64,000 bases of DNA from Edaphochlamys debaryana (taxonomy: Eukaryota > Chlorophyta > Chlorophyceae > Chlamydomonadales). A model generated the notes under the pieces. That model made no database searches. It saw nothing but the letters and a program-made list of their open reading frames with translations, and was not told the DNA's origin. Positions 49,068 through 61,048 of the stretch are shown one piece after another. The stretch lies in assembly GCA_016858145.1 (NCBI GenBank), contig JAEHOE010000068.1:62001-126000 (forward strand). The letters are read 5' to 3'. Made by a program: the position numbers and the translations under genes. Numbering within the stretch: the stretch's first letter is position 1; each line of letters starts with the position of its first letter.

Positions 49068-49860
49068 ATCCTCCCAGGAGGACCCTGGGAGGACCCTAGG
49101 AGGGCTCTAGGAGGGGTATGCAGTCCTCCCGGTCCTCCCCGGCCCCACCTCAACCTATCCTAGACACCGGTCCTCCCACCCCTCCCGGTCCTCCCGGTCC
49201 TCCCGGTCCTCCCGGTCCTCCCCGGTCCTCCCAGTCCTCCCTGGGGGTCCTCCCGGTCCTCCCCGGCCCCACCTCAACCTACCCTAGACCCCGGTCCTCC
49301 CACCCCTCCCGGTCCTCCCGGTCCTCCCGGTCCTCCCGGTCCTCCCAGTCCTCCCCGGTCCTCCCAGTCCTCCCTGGGGGTCCTCCCGGTCCTCCCCGGC
49401 CCCACCTCAACCTACCCTAGACCCCGGTCCTCCCACCACTCCCACCCCTCCCACCACTCCCGGTCCTCCCAGTCCTCCCCGGTCCTCCCAGTCCTTCCTG
49501 GGGGTCCTCCCGGTCCTCCCCGGCCCCACCTCAACCTACCCTAGACCCCGGTCCTCCCACCACTCCCACCCCTCCCGGTCCTCCCGGTCCTCCCAGTCCT
49601 CCCCGGTCCTCCCAGTCCTTCCTGGGGGTCCTCCCGGTCCTCCCGGTCCTCCCGGTCCTCCCGGTCCTCCCGGTCCTCCCGGTCCTCCCGGTCCTCCCGG
49701 TCCTCCCGGTCCTCCCGGTCCTCCCAGTCCTCCCCGGTTCTCCCAGTCCTCCCTGGGGGTCCTCCCGGTCCTCCCCGGCCCCACCTCAACCTACCCTAGA
49801 CCCCGGTCCTCCCACCAATCCCACCAATCCCACCACTCCCACCACTCCCGGTCCTCCCAG
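49068..49860. repeat. CCTCCCGGT-type minisatellite, left side (C-rich strand)
   Basis: Nine-base units GGTCCTCCC repeat many times. They are grouped into higher-order units containing CCCCGGCCCCACCTCAACCT and CCTAGACCCCGG, about five times. The orientation is C-rich on the plus strand. Confidence 0.95.
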
Positions 49861-51244
49861 AACGCGCCGGAGCGGCCGGCGCGCCAATCTGAACCCAAGT
49901 TCAGATACTGCTGTGCTTTGAGTTTACAGTTGTCGCGGTCGCTAGCCTCGCAGCGGTGTCGCGACGGACTTTATGTAACATGCGAACCTGAGAAACGTCG
50001 GTGGCCCTTGCATGCTCCGCATTGAATCCTATGTTTATATATTACAGGCTTTATGTGCGTGGAGATGAAAGCGAGGCAGCTACGCAAAGTTTGCGCGTAG
50101 CTGTCGCGCGAGAATGTTGCGCGGAGTTGGGCTAGCCCGTCCGCTCTCCGTCCGCTTTTAGTCAAGACCGAACGCGTTGCTAGCACACAGTAGGAACCCA
50201 CTTGATGCGAGCTAGATGCGGGTTTGGAGTCGGCGGGTCGGCAGCGACATGTGCGCTAACCCTCCTCACGGACGCAAGGCAGGGCCCAGGCTGTGTGCTA
50301 GGGTGGTGGCCCCTGCGACCGAGAGGGGGTGGTGGTGTTGGGGATGCACCCCCCTCCCCCTCCCTCCCCCTCCCCCCCCCAGCAGGGTGCCCTCGTGTCT
50401 CCTGCTCGGACTCCTCTCGATACGCAAGGCAGGGCCCAGGCTGTGCACTAGGGTGGTGGCCCCTGCGACCGAGAGGGGGTGGTGGTGTTGGGGATGCACC
50501 CCCCTCCCCCCCCCTCCCCCCCCCAGCAGGGTGCCCTTGTGTCTCCTGCTCGGACTGCTCTCGATACGCAAGGCAGGGCCCAGGCTGTGCGCTAGGGTGG
50601 TGGCCCCTGCGACCGAGAGGGGGTGGTGGTGTTGGGGATGCACCCCCCTCCCCCCTCCCTCCCCCTCCCCCCCCCAGCAGGGTGCCCTCGTGCCTCCTGC
50701 TCGGACTGCTCTCGATACGCAAGGCAGGGCCCAAGCTGTGCGCTAGGGTGGTGGCCCCTGCGACCGAGAGGGGGTGGTGGTGTTCGGGAGGCAGGGGGCG
50801 AGGGCACCCTGCTGTGGAGGGAGGGGAGGGGGAGGTTGGCACACATGTCGCTGCCGACCCGCCGACTCCAAACCGGCATCTAGCTCGCATCAAGTGGGCT
50901 CCTACTATGTGGCAACAATGCGTTCGGTCTTGATTAAAAGCGGACGGAGAGCGGACAGGCTAGCCCAAATCCGCGCAACAATCTCGCGCGACAGCTGCGC
51001 GCAAACTTTGCGTAGCTGCCTCGCTTTCATCTCCACGCACATAAAGCCTGTGAGATATACAAAAATGATCCACCGCGGCAGCCTGCAAGGGCCACCGACG
51101 TTTCTCAGGTTCGCATGTTACATCAAGTCCGTCGCGACACCGCTGCGAGGCTAGCGACCGCGACAACTGTAAACTAAAAGCACAGCGGTATCTGAACTTG
51201 GGTTCAGATTGGCGCGCCGGCCGCTCCGGCGCGTTCTGGGAGGA
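49853..51244. mobile_element. Fold-back DNA element with ~400-bp terminal inverted repeats
   Basis: The left TIR (about 49853-50262) and right TIR (about 50834-51244) are reverse complements over ~400 bp with few differences. They start AACGCGCCGGAGCGGCCGGC, continue through AATCTGAACCCAAGTTCAGA, and reach the GTCGGCGGGTCGGCAGCGAC region. Left and right differ mainly around 50010-50045. The inverted identity also includes the adjoining CCTCCCAG. No transposase or other credible protein is encoded, so it is non-autonomous. A target-site duplication cannot be defined because both ends sit in minisatellite. Confidence 0.85.
50274..50800. repeat. Internal ~144-151 bp tandem repeat of the fold-back element, ~4 copies
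   Basis: The unit begins GCAAGGCAGGGCCCAGGCTG and recurs at 50274, 50424, 50568 and 50719. It includes a variable C/T tract (CCCCCTCCCC) and CAGCAGGGTGCCCT. It creates long open frames on both strands that are repeat artefacts. Confidence 0.92.
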
Positions 51245-51838
51245 ACGGGAGTGGTGGGAGTGGTGGGAGTGGTGGGAGTGGTGGGAGGACCGGGGTCTAG
51301 GGTAGACTGAGGGGGGGCCGGATGGGGTCCGCCGCGGAGAAGGAAAACAAGGACAGGGGAGCGCTGGGAGGACCGGAGAGGACCCCCAGGGAGGACTGGG
51401 AGGACCGGGGAGGACTGGGAGGACCGGGAGGACCGGGAGGGGTGGGAGTGGTGGGAGGACCGGGGTCTAGGGTAGGTTGAGGTGGGGCCGGGGAGGACCG
51501 GGAGGACCCCCAGGGAGGACTGGGAGGACCGGGGAGGACCAGGGAGGACCGCTGGGGAGGACTGGGAGGACCGGGGAGGGTTGGGAGGACTAGGAGGACC
51601 GCGGAGGAGGACTGGGAGGACTGGGGAGAGGGAGGATGGGGCGTGCGGGGGAGGACCGGGAGGACCTGGTTCCAGGGAGGACCCTCCTCACCTCCTCCCA
51701 GGGAGGGTCCTCCTCAAGCTTGGCCGGGCTCCTCCCAGGGAGTCCGAGGCGTCCTCCCTGGGGAGGAGTCCCGACTCCTCTCAGACTCCTCCCAGACCCC
51801 TCCCAGACCCCTCCTGGGAGGACCCAGGTCCTCCTCCA
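51237..51838. repeat. GGGAGGACC-type minisatellite, right side (G-rich, inverted)
   Basis: The same 9-bp family as at 49068-49860, but in opposite orientation, including the CTAGGGTAGGTTGAGGTGGGG higher-order signature. After ~51680 it turns to mixed CTCCTCCCAGGGA units. Confidence 0.9.
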
Positions 51839-52770
51839 GCTATATGTGCAGCGGATCTTGGACATGGCCTTATTTTTTTTTAACATTCGGATGCACACGA
51901 TGCAAGGGGGTGCAGAGGCGCGGGGAACCCTGACAACAGGGGCCCGTGTAGCAAGATCGAAGTTCAGCCACCGTCAGGCATGCAACAGCCCATGCACCAG
52001 ATACCACGCCAACCGAACAGGCAAAGGGAAAGGAAAGGGAACAGGCAGAGGCACAGGCAAAGAACCAAAGGAGAACCACAGGGAAAGGATCCAGAAGGAA
52101 GGAGCCACCGGCAGCGAACCCCACGCCCCACGCAAGAGTCACTGACCACCTAGCGAAAAGCCCTCGCTCAGCTAGCCCCAGTCTACAACGCCAGTCCCGC
52201 CTGCCAAACTAGGCCCTCGCCGTCGTCTCCAGCTCCCGGCTCAGGGCGGCGGCGGCGCTGTCTTTGGGTCAAGGGGGACCGTAGCTCTCGTTGGCACAGG
52301 GGGGGAATCATGCTGTGGCTGCAGCAGTGGAGGCGTGGTTGCATGGGGGTGGTATGGCGAGCATGGCCGGTGGCCGGAACAGGCGTGATTGCCTCTGGCC
52401 CCGCTCCCATCCCATTGTACCCGCGAGGCCGTGGAAACGCCGCTGACGCCTGCGGTGCCCCACACCACACACACGACCCAACCGCGGATACGGGGCAGTG
52501 CGTAGATAGACGCAGCGGGCCGACCAGGGCCCCGCGAGGGTTCGGCACCGCCTCTATGTGTGCCACACGTTTCAGTGAAACGTGTTGATCTCCCACCTCA
52601 GGAGGCGGCGGGCTGGACGGCGTTGCGTCCGCGGGCAGGGCCTCTGAACTTGTGGAGAAGGGTTAGAGCGCAAGTTTGGTGCGATCGGGTTGGGCGGGTT
52701 GGCAGGCGTGCCAGACCCCTCGCACAAAATCCCACGGCAGCGGGTCTTGCCCCGATATACGCCTTGACGA

Positions 52771-52886
52771 GCCTCCTCCTTGGCCTCCTCAGCCTAGGCA
52801 ATCGCAGGGCCCGAGGGACACTTGTCGGCCCAATCGACGGTTGTCCTCGGATTTCCACTTCAAGCCTCGCACATCCTCGCCTCCAC
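52771..52886 (+). repeat. Dispersed repeat, copy 1
   Basis: AGCCTCCTCCTTGGCCTCCT...GGGACACTTGTCGGCCC...TTCCACTTC...CCTCGCC matches the copy at 54173-54316 with few changes but lacks an internal segment of about 40 bp. Confidence 0.85.
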
Positions 52887-54172
52887 CTCGCCGGTTCCTG
52901 CCCCTGCCCCAGCCGCCCCTGCTGCTGGCCCCGCTCCCGCCGCTCCCGCCGCTCAATGACCCACCCTCCTCCGGCAGCCTCTCCAGCCCGGCTCTCCCGC
53001 TGCGTCGCCGGTCTACCACCTGCGCGTGCACTGCTGCCGCTGTTCGCCGCCCCATTTGGCCCGCTCTTACCAAGCCGTTATTTAGACCCACCATGTCGCC
53101 TCCGCTTGCCTTGTTCATCCTGTCCTCGGCCCCTGCACCCGCCGCGTAACGCCTGTGCCATCTCCACCCTTCCACCCCTCCCTCGGCCCAGTTCTGTCCT
53201 CCGCCCCAGCATGCGCTTCGCACGCCCCGGACCCCAAGCTCTGGATGGGTCGCCTGCCGTACTTCAACCTGCATGCCTCCGTTATCCTCCCTTGCGCCAT
53301 CACGACGAGCGCCACCTTAGCCCGTCCGTAGGTGATGCATATAAGCGGACGAGATGATCACATGTGTTTACAGCACCCCTATAACTCCATGTATGCGGTT
53401 TGATTTGGCATTCGGCGACCACAGGGCCGGCGCCTGCCGCGCGGGTGGGAAGGTCCGTGTGTGTGTGGGGGGGGGGGGGGACTACCCCCTTGGGGGAACC
53501 CTTTCCCGCTCATTCTCTGCCATAGGGCAGTGCCCTCAGGCTACAGTGCAAGCAGCTCGCCCTACCATGGGCTACTTAAGGCTAGAATCTGCAATGCGGC
53601 TCAGCCGCCTCTCTTCAGCAGCGTATGGATAGTAACCATCCAGCCGCATCCAGGGACCGTGCCACAAAACAAACTATAGCTAATGGATGGACAGGGCTTG
53701 CTTGGCGCCACTAGTGCGCCTCCCTCCTGTCATTTCAGACATTGCATGCATACATCTGAAACCAACCCGCCCCGACCGGCCCCCCGGGGTCCCCTTTATC
53801 CAATTATACCTCATAAGATCGCCGCACTGCTTGGAAGATATCATAAGCCAGCGCTTTTGTGAGATGGACATGCGTTTTGGACGCGACCACTGACAACAAT
53901 CGCGCGCAATCAAACCGTCACGCAATACCATGTTCATCAATAGCCTTGTCAAAGGGGTCGAGGGAGCGCGAAACGCACGCATGAACACGTCTCGCTCTGA
54001 CAGATCCCGACAGTGCCACATGTCCCTGCCAAGGCCTCGCTCCACCTCACGATTGGCGCTTCACTCTTTTCTGTAACATCGCACAGGGTCCTGGGCCCTC
54101 AAGTGCGCTTCGCAGCCCAGCAACGAGCAAGTTCACCCATCCTTGGAACCATCGAGGCCTTGACAGCCAGCC

Positions 54173-54316
54173 AGCCTCCTCCTTGGCCTCCTCAGCCTAG
54201 TCAATCGCAGGGCCCGAGGGACACTTGTCGGCCCCATCGACGGTCGAGGGAAAACTGTCAGTCGCGGCCCAAGCGACGGTTGTCCTCAGGTTTCCACTTC
54301 CAGCCTCGCCCATCCT
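54173..54316 (+). repeat. Dispersed repeat, copy 2
   Basis: Same sequence as 52771-52886, with an extra segment (CGAGGGAAAACTGTCAGTCG...) after TCGACGG. The insert ends in a near-copy of the flanking CGACGG, suggesting a local duplication or slippage event. Confidence 0.85.
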
Positions 54317-56068
54317 CGCCTGCACCAGCCTCCACCTCGCCTCAGTGCCTCCCGTCTCGCCCCGGCGCACGCGTCACTGGTATCGCGGGCAAGCATGGGC
54401 CGAAGAGGAACTGTCCCTCGCGGCATTGCGCAACGAGTCAGCAGCCAGATGTTCCCACTTCCACTGCCTTCCTCGCCCAGCAAGTTGCTTGCCAGCAGCA
54501 GCATGGGTCCCAGGCGCAGCTGCTGGCCGTCTCGCGACGCGCGCCATGCATCCTTGCTCGCCCTTCCATCACGTGGCAGGACCTCCTAGGCCCATTGGCA
54601 CGGACCCCGGGTCACGAAAGCTCAATCTTCTTAGCCCAACTCTGTGGGCTAGGGATAATGACAAGCCCGCCCAGATGGGGCAAGCCACCGCCCGACCACC
54701 GCCGCTGCCCGTCACGTATGGGCCACAAGTACTCGCTGTGGTCTGCCACCACATCCACGGAAGTCTACAGTCATGCCCCCACCCCACCCCCCAACATCAT
54801 CCCGAATCGTCCTGACTACGCTGCATGGATGGCCCCTGCGAGTACAGTACCCCACCCCTGTTCTTCGCCCACCCCTGCTGACTGCGTGGGAGCGTACAGC
54901 AGAAGGATGATAGCCTGAGTGCCCCAAAGCGCTGCACATTCAAGCCGAGCGAAAGCATTACATAACCATAACCAATCCATCATTCCTCCTGCCAAGCGAG
55001 ACGGGGATTTGCGCCCCTCAAAGCGCTGAGCAAATGGGGATCGTTCCCACAACAACTACCACACAACAGACGTCAACAAGAAATCCCTCCATTCCGCGGC
55101 CAATCCTGCATGCCGCCCCCCGGCGTATGAAACTCGTTATGTCCGTGTTATGTGCAGCGGCAACGGGCCAGCCCACGCCGCAGTCGTGACCATGCATACC
55201 AAGCCAGCGCTGCTGCATCATGCGCCCTATCACCACGCCGCCCCCCGCACCCATCCTCCTCCTCACACACACACCTGCTGCCACCTCGGCCTTCAAGTTC
55301 ATCCCATGTCGTCATATGATGCATACTCTCAAACGCAGCACGGTCAGCCCCAAAGCTCACGCGAGTCCGCCAGTACCTCAGTGTTGCAAATGCCGTTACC
55401 CCCATACAACGCTGAAATCAACAACGCTTGCCTGCAAGCCTGCTACTGGTCAGTTTCCACATCAAGCCGTAGGCCACCCGTGGCAAAAGTCGGCCGGTGG
55501 CCTCCGACACCCGCTTTACGTGTCAAGTCGCTTGCCTCGCGCACCCCAGTCCCGCCAATGCACCAGCTACAAGTGCGATGCCTGCATCAGTGAACGGAGG
55601 CCAAGCCTTGTGTAAAAAAAGGCCCCCTCCAGCAGCCCGCCGCGAGAGAGGGCGTTCCCCGTGGCTCCATGTCCACTGCACTCGGGTGGCGCAGGGCCCG
55701 CCACAGGGCCTCAGGTGCCCCACGACAGTCGGGACGAGCCCCAGCCCCGTGGCCTCCTCCAAACCCCACACACGCTTGCATTACTAAAGACTCGGGGAGC
55801 CGAAAGGAGACCGACGCTCCGCTGTAAGCAGGCAGCCCATCGCACCGTCAGGCCTCCACTGAAAAGGCGTGCCCTAGTCCCACGGCCGTGGTCCACGGCC
55901 CGGGTCCGCGGCGAGACTGCTCGCGAAGCCCTGGCCACCAGCCGCTGCCCGCAGCGGCAGCCGGGCTGGGCTCCAATCCTGCGACCCGCCCGACCCTTGC
56001 ACCAGCCGCCCGCGCCACCCCAGCCGCTGCGGCTCCCGCCCTCACAGCAGGTACTCGGGCCCCCTCCC

Positions 56069-59000
56069 TCACAGCAGGTACTTGGTCTCGAATGTGCTCA
56101 GGGCCGCCGCAAAGGCCTGCGCCGCCGTGAGCACGCAGGGGTTGTAGTCCAGGATGTACACGCCGTCCTCCACCTGGTCAGGGGGGAGGGGAGGGGAGGG
56201 GAGGGGGGGAGGGGGCGAGGGGCCGGTGTTGGAAGCACGCTCGACAGGGTTCAGGGAGGGAGGACTGGGACAGGGGCTGTAAGGGTGAATCTTGTGCCCG
56301 CTGTTTTCCGCCGGACCGGTGGAGGTGGGTGCAGGTGAGAGGCATGGACGCACGAGTACAGTCGTCGCGCAATGGAGGCCGAACACAACGAAAGGAGCAA
56401 CGGCGAGGGGCGAGTGCTGACGGCAGGCTCCGGGGGTGCCCAGGCGAGTCACCCCCGACAAGCCAAACGCCCGCCCTCGTTGCCCGCACCTCCCAGCCCG
56501 CCCCCCACCTTTCCGAACTGCATCACGCAGCGCCCCGCTCCGTCCGCGGAGCACATGAGCTGGAAGTTTTTGACGGAGGCCATCTTGACGCGGCCGCGGA
56601 AGTTGAGGCACCTGGGGGGGGGGGCGGGGAGGGGGGGAGGGAGAAGAGTAAGGGGGGGAGGCGTGTAGGGTGCGTGTTTGGGGGCGGCAGGTGTGCGCTG
56701 TGCAAGCGGAGGCGAAGGCGGTGGCCCGTGGACCGGAGTTCGCAGGGCCTTGGAGGGCCTTGTGGTGCACGGTGCGGTCCGTGGCATGCCCACTAAAGCG
56801 GTGATGATCAGCATGCCGCCCTACATGCCTCCGTCTTCCCTTGCGTCCACCCACCCCTCCCCAACCCTGTGTTCTGCATGGCAGCACAAGACCAGTCGTC
56901 GCTCTATGGCAGTGTGCCGCCCCGCACATCCCGCTCGGTCCAACTCTGCCTCCATCCCTTCCTGCTTCCCGCCGGCCTAGCCCCGCGCCCCAGACCCTCA
57001 CCAGCACATCAGGGCGTCGTTCCAGTGGGGCGCCTTGTTCGCCAACCGCACCGCCTGGGGCGCCACAGGCACGGCGGGGACCCAGCGGGCCCCGCCCGGG
57101 CCCCAGCCGCCGCCCACGCCCGCCTCCACGCCCGCCGCCGAGCCGCCGGACGGCTCCACGCCCGCCCCCGCTCCGCCCCGCCCCGGGGGCGTCAGCGGGC
57201 CGGCGCCCCACCACCGCACGCCCCCGCCGCCGCCGCCAAAGTCCGCAGCCCCGGCTCCACCGCCGTTGTACGTGGCCCGGCGGTTGAGCAGGAATCCGCG
57301 CGGCAGGAAGTCACCGAGGCCCCACGCGCCGCCTGCGCCTCCGGCGCCGTTGCGCCCGCCTCCACCGCCGCCGCCGCCGCCGTGCGCCTGCCCCTGCTGC
57401 GCGGCGCCGCCGCCGCTCAGCGCGCGGCGGAGCGACGCCGCCAGGCCCCTGGCGCCGCCGCCGCCGCCGCCTCCACCTGCTCCTGCCGCCGCACCTCCAC
57501 CCCCGCCGCCAGCCGCTACGACCCCGCCAGCGCCTCCCCCCACCCCCACCCCCACCCCCACCCCCGCCCCCGCCCCCGCCCCCAGGGGCGCCACCTCGTC
57601 CTCGTCCTCCGCGGGCCGCACCACGGCTGCGTCCACCATGTTGGCGAACAGCAGCGGCTCCAGGCGGGCCTGGGGGGGGGGGTGGAAAGGGGCATGGGAG
57701 AGGGAGAGGTAAGTAGGTAAACTTGAGGGTTGCGTAGGTGGCAGTTGCACAAACAGGAGGAGACGAGCGACCCGACGGAGTCAAGGCAGAACACCCAAGG
57801 CCCCAAACTTCCACCCGATTTCCGTCTTGCGTCCCCAAGGTCCCCTAACCTACCGCCGCCCCCCCACCCCTTGCCCCCCACCAGCCATCAACCCAGCGAC
57901 CGGCAAGGCCTCGTCAAGCTGAACCCACGGAGATGCCCCAACGCCCCCCCCCGGGATACCTTCACCAATCCCCCATTAAGAAACGACCCCAAAGCGCTCA
58001 TACCCCGTGACTCACCGCCGCCTCCAGAATGTCCTCCAAGTTGTCCAGCGCATCCGGCGCCCCCCCATCCGCCAGACCGGCCCCCCCAGCCCCCGCCCCG
58101 AAACCGCCGCCGTTGGGGCCGCCCCCCGCGGGCGCCTGCGGGAAGGGCGCGTGCTGCAGGAGGGGCGGCGCCAGGTGCGAGGGCGCCGCGGGCGCGCCGC
58201 CCGGGCCGAGCGGGGAGTCGTGGGAGTCGAAGAGGGGGTTGTGCACCACCCGCTGCAGGCTGTGCGGCACGGGCACCTGCACCTTCATCCTGCGGGGTTT
58301 GGGGGTTGGGGGGAGGGGTGGGGTGGGGGGTGCAGAGGGCGGGGGGCACAGAGGGCGTTGAGACGTGCGGCGGGCGGGTATGGGCAAGGGGAGACGGGGG
58401 CAAGAAGGATGAAAGCATGCAAGCAGTCGTTCAACGGGGGCCGGCATGAGCCGGGCCTGGGCAGCTTGGGATCGCGCACAGCCACATTCTGCCGACTATG
58501 ACCCGATCACACACTGCCCCCACCAGCCGGCACTTACCCCCACCCAGCCCGGCACAGCCCCTTTGTTTGCCTGTCAGTGCCCCGACCCCTCGCCCCACCC
58601 CACCCCACCCACGTCGTACGGGGGCATGCCGTGCTGAGTCGGGCCTCGGCAGCTCAATATCGCGCACTGCCCCGGCCATCCCATACCTGCCCCAGCACTG
58701 CACAGCCTCTCCGCTTGACTGTCGTCAGTGCCCCGGCCCCTAACCCCCGACCCCCCGACCTCGCCCCCCCGCCGCCCACCTCCGCGGCAGCATGATGCCC
58801 CGCACCCTCAGGCGGTACTCGAGCGAGATGAGCGGCGGCAGCGGGGGCCCGCCCCCCGGGGCCAGGTAGCCCGCAAGGGCCACCAGCCGCCGGGCCCAGG
58901 GGCACGACCTGCGCACGGGGACGGAAGGGAAGACGAGAGCGTGTGAGGCTGGGGGTGCAAGAGACCGGACGGACGGACGGAGGGGTGCGTGGGCGGGCAG

Positions 59001-61048
59001 CAGACCGGCAAGCTGAGGGTGACCAGAGGGGCAGGGGCGGAACAGGCTGGAGCTCCACCGCAGTGGCCAGCAGGGCCAATGGGCAAGCCGAACCCTCTGG
59101 CCAACGTCGGTCCCCGCCCGCCCTGCATTTGCATCCCTACGCCCTTGCTGTGCTCGGGGCCTGGGCCAAGGACCAATCGCGCGACCCTGGCCCCGGCCCG
59201 CACCCATGTCCAGGGCCCCCAAGGCCGCCCACTCACGCCTCCGGAAGGAGCTCATAGTGGGAGCAGCGGATATTGGACCGCAGCGTTGCCACCACCCCTC
59301 CGCTGTGACCGGACCCCGGCCCCGCACCGCCTCCACCGCCGCCGCCCGCCCCGGCCCCAGCGCCGGGGCCGCCCCCCGCTTGGGAGGACGGGTAGGCGGA
59401 GCGGGGCGCGTGGGGGTCGCGGGGCGTGGAGAGATGCGACTGGGAGGAGCCGGGGGTCCCGGGGGGCTCTGGGGCCAGCGGCGCTAGAGACAGCTGGTAG
59501 CACCGCCTGTGGGATGGGCGGGTGAGCGAGTGGGAGAGCGTCGGGCGCATGAAAGGGGTTGAGAGCGATGTCATGGTCCCCGACCCTTGGCAAGCTTCCA
59601 GCCCGTTTCTTCCGCCGTGTCCGGCGCTGCATCTCAGCAGTGTCAAGAGCTTGACGGGAAAACGGTTCCTGGCGCCCCACCTGCTGGTCTGTGTGGCGGA
59701 CATGAGCAGCTGCGGCGCCCCCGGCCCCGAGGCCGCCTGGCCGTGCCGCCCAGCGGGGGCCATCAGCCCTCGGTGGTCCGCGCCCTGGGTGCGGGGGGAG
59801 GGGCGGCAGCGAGGGGAAAGTCAGGGGCAGTTGCGCATGGCTTTCATGATGTCATACGCGGCCGAGTCGATGCAGGCCATAGGACGCCTCCGTAGGCTGG
59901 GGGACACGTTGCACCCCACCGCCAGTCCCAGTGCACCTAGAGTCGGCTCCGCTCCCTGGCCCCCACCTGGTACATGGTGAACCGCCAGAGCCGGCCCAGG
60001 CGCGGTGTGAGCCCCGGGGGTGTGCCGGGGGACCGCACGAGGAAGCACCTGAGAAGGTGGTCCGAGGAGGGCAGCCGCAGCGGCCGGGGACACAGCCCGA
60101 AGAGCTGCGCAGGGTGCACGATGGTGTCCGAATGTCCGCCCCACATGTTGGAGAAAAAGAGGTCATGCCCCACGCGACGCCACAGCTTGCAGACGCCGCA
60201 TATGGAGAAGAGGACCTGGGAGCACGAGTTGGGATTTTCGGGGGTCAGATCGCGAAGGGGTTGGGGGTGAGGGGTTGGAGGCGGGGCCGGGGGATGGCCG
60301 GGCTGTCGGGGTGGGGGCGGTCGGGGGTTGGGCTTCAAGTCGAGGGCGACGCCAACCGCAGCGAGGTTCTGCTAGGTCGAGGGATATCGCAGGAGTTGTT
60401 TGGCTGCGGCTAAGAGATTCCCTGCCAAAACTCCTCGTGGCGTTTGTGGACGCCCGGAGAGCCTCGCGGTGGAAAGAAGTGGCGAGGTAAAGGGTCCAGA
60501 GCCGCGGCCCCGAAACTGCGCTCCGGGCCCTCGAGGCTACCCCTAACGACCTCAGATACGATTCCTTTTGCAAGGGGCATGACGCGGGCCCAAAATGCGC
60601 ATACGCGAGCTGAGCGGGTAAAAAGCTTGCGGGGGCCATTTCACCGCCCCGGGCCCCTTGCGTCGCGGCTTCAGCTGTAACTGCTGTAACCGTTTACAAG
60701 CATTGCACTTGCCTTGCGACTGGGCCACCGCCCGGTGAGGGGGTCGCGAAGCTTTCCCAAGACGAGCTCCAGGACGTGCTGCGGCAGCTGGCTCCACCCT
60801 CCATCAATACCCGCTACTATGGGACTGCTTAGAGGCGGCTCCGGCAGGCCAGCTGCTAGCGGAACTGGGCTGCTCAAGCCGGCCTCGGGGGCAACTCGCC
60901 CTCCGCCCCCAGTCCACCGCGCGGAGCGGTTGTGCAACGAAGATAAGGCTTGCGTTTGCGCGGCCTGGAGCGAGGCTACGTCTATTGGGGTAGGCTTTGG
61001 TAGGGCTCGGCGGTGGCCCCGCGGTGCAGCTTCAATTGCCACCTCCAT
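56069..61048 (-). CDS. F-box/Tubby-like protein, 745 aa, 9 exons
   Basis: Exons 61048..60713, 60215..59967, 59784..59681, 59506..59237, 58908..58780, 58289..58016, 57669..57002, 56611..56509 and 56173..56069 join in phase. Residues ~85-150 form an F-box (WSQLPQHVLELVLGKL, GRWPSRKVLFSICGVCKLWR), as in plant TLPs. The Tubby domain follows in pieces: TSRRCYQLSLAPLAP, TLRSNIRCSHYELLPE, LEYRLRVRGIMLPRRMKV, NKAPHWNDALMCWCLNF, RGRVKMASVKNFQLMC, VMQFGK and AFAAALSTFETKYLL. Plant TLPs are ~400 residues; this one is enlarged mainly by a ~180-residue Gly/Ala-rich insert in exon 7 and a Gly/Pro-rich stretch in exon 4. Tubby domains bind phosphoinositides and F-boxes bind SKP1; both roles are inferred from the family. 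Intron 1 starts with GC (CGCAAG|GCAAGT). The start is the first ATG, in an Ala/Pro-rich leader. Confidence 0.9.

Larger units (their letters stand above)
51841..56068. other. Repeat-rich stretch without a supportable gene
   Basis: Open frames here have biased composition, no recognised domain and no consistent splice pattern. It contains two copies of a dispersed repeat (about 52771 and 54173) and a poly-G tract at 53467-53480. The 3' UTR of the Tubby-like gene lies at the right end. Confidence 0.4.

Noticed and set aside
50180..50933. Two ~240-codon open frames on opposite strands inside the fold-back element
   Set aside because: They are copies of the internal ~150-bp tandem repeat on either strand. 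The composition follows the repeat and no transposase motif is present.
54013..54918. 301-codon open frame on the plus strand
   Set aside because: It overlaps a dispersed repeat, has no recognisable domain and no matching neighbour exons.
59821..59890. Possible extra Tubby-like exon (peptide ACIDSAAYDIMKAMRNC)
   Set aside because: No GT donor in phase. Joining it after the 59967 exon in phase 0 gives a stop, and the model without it is in frame and matches the family.
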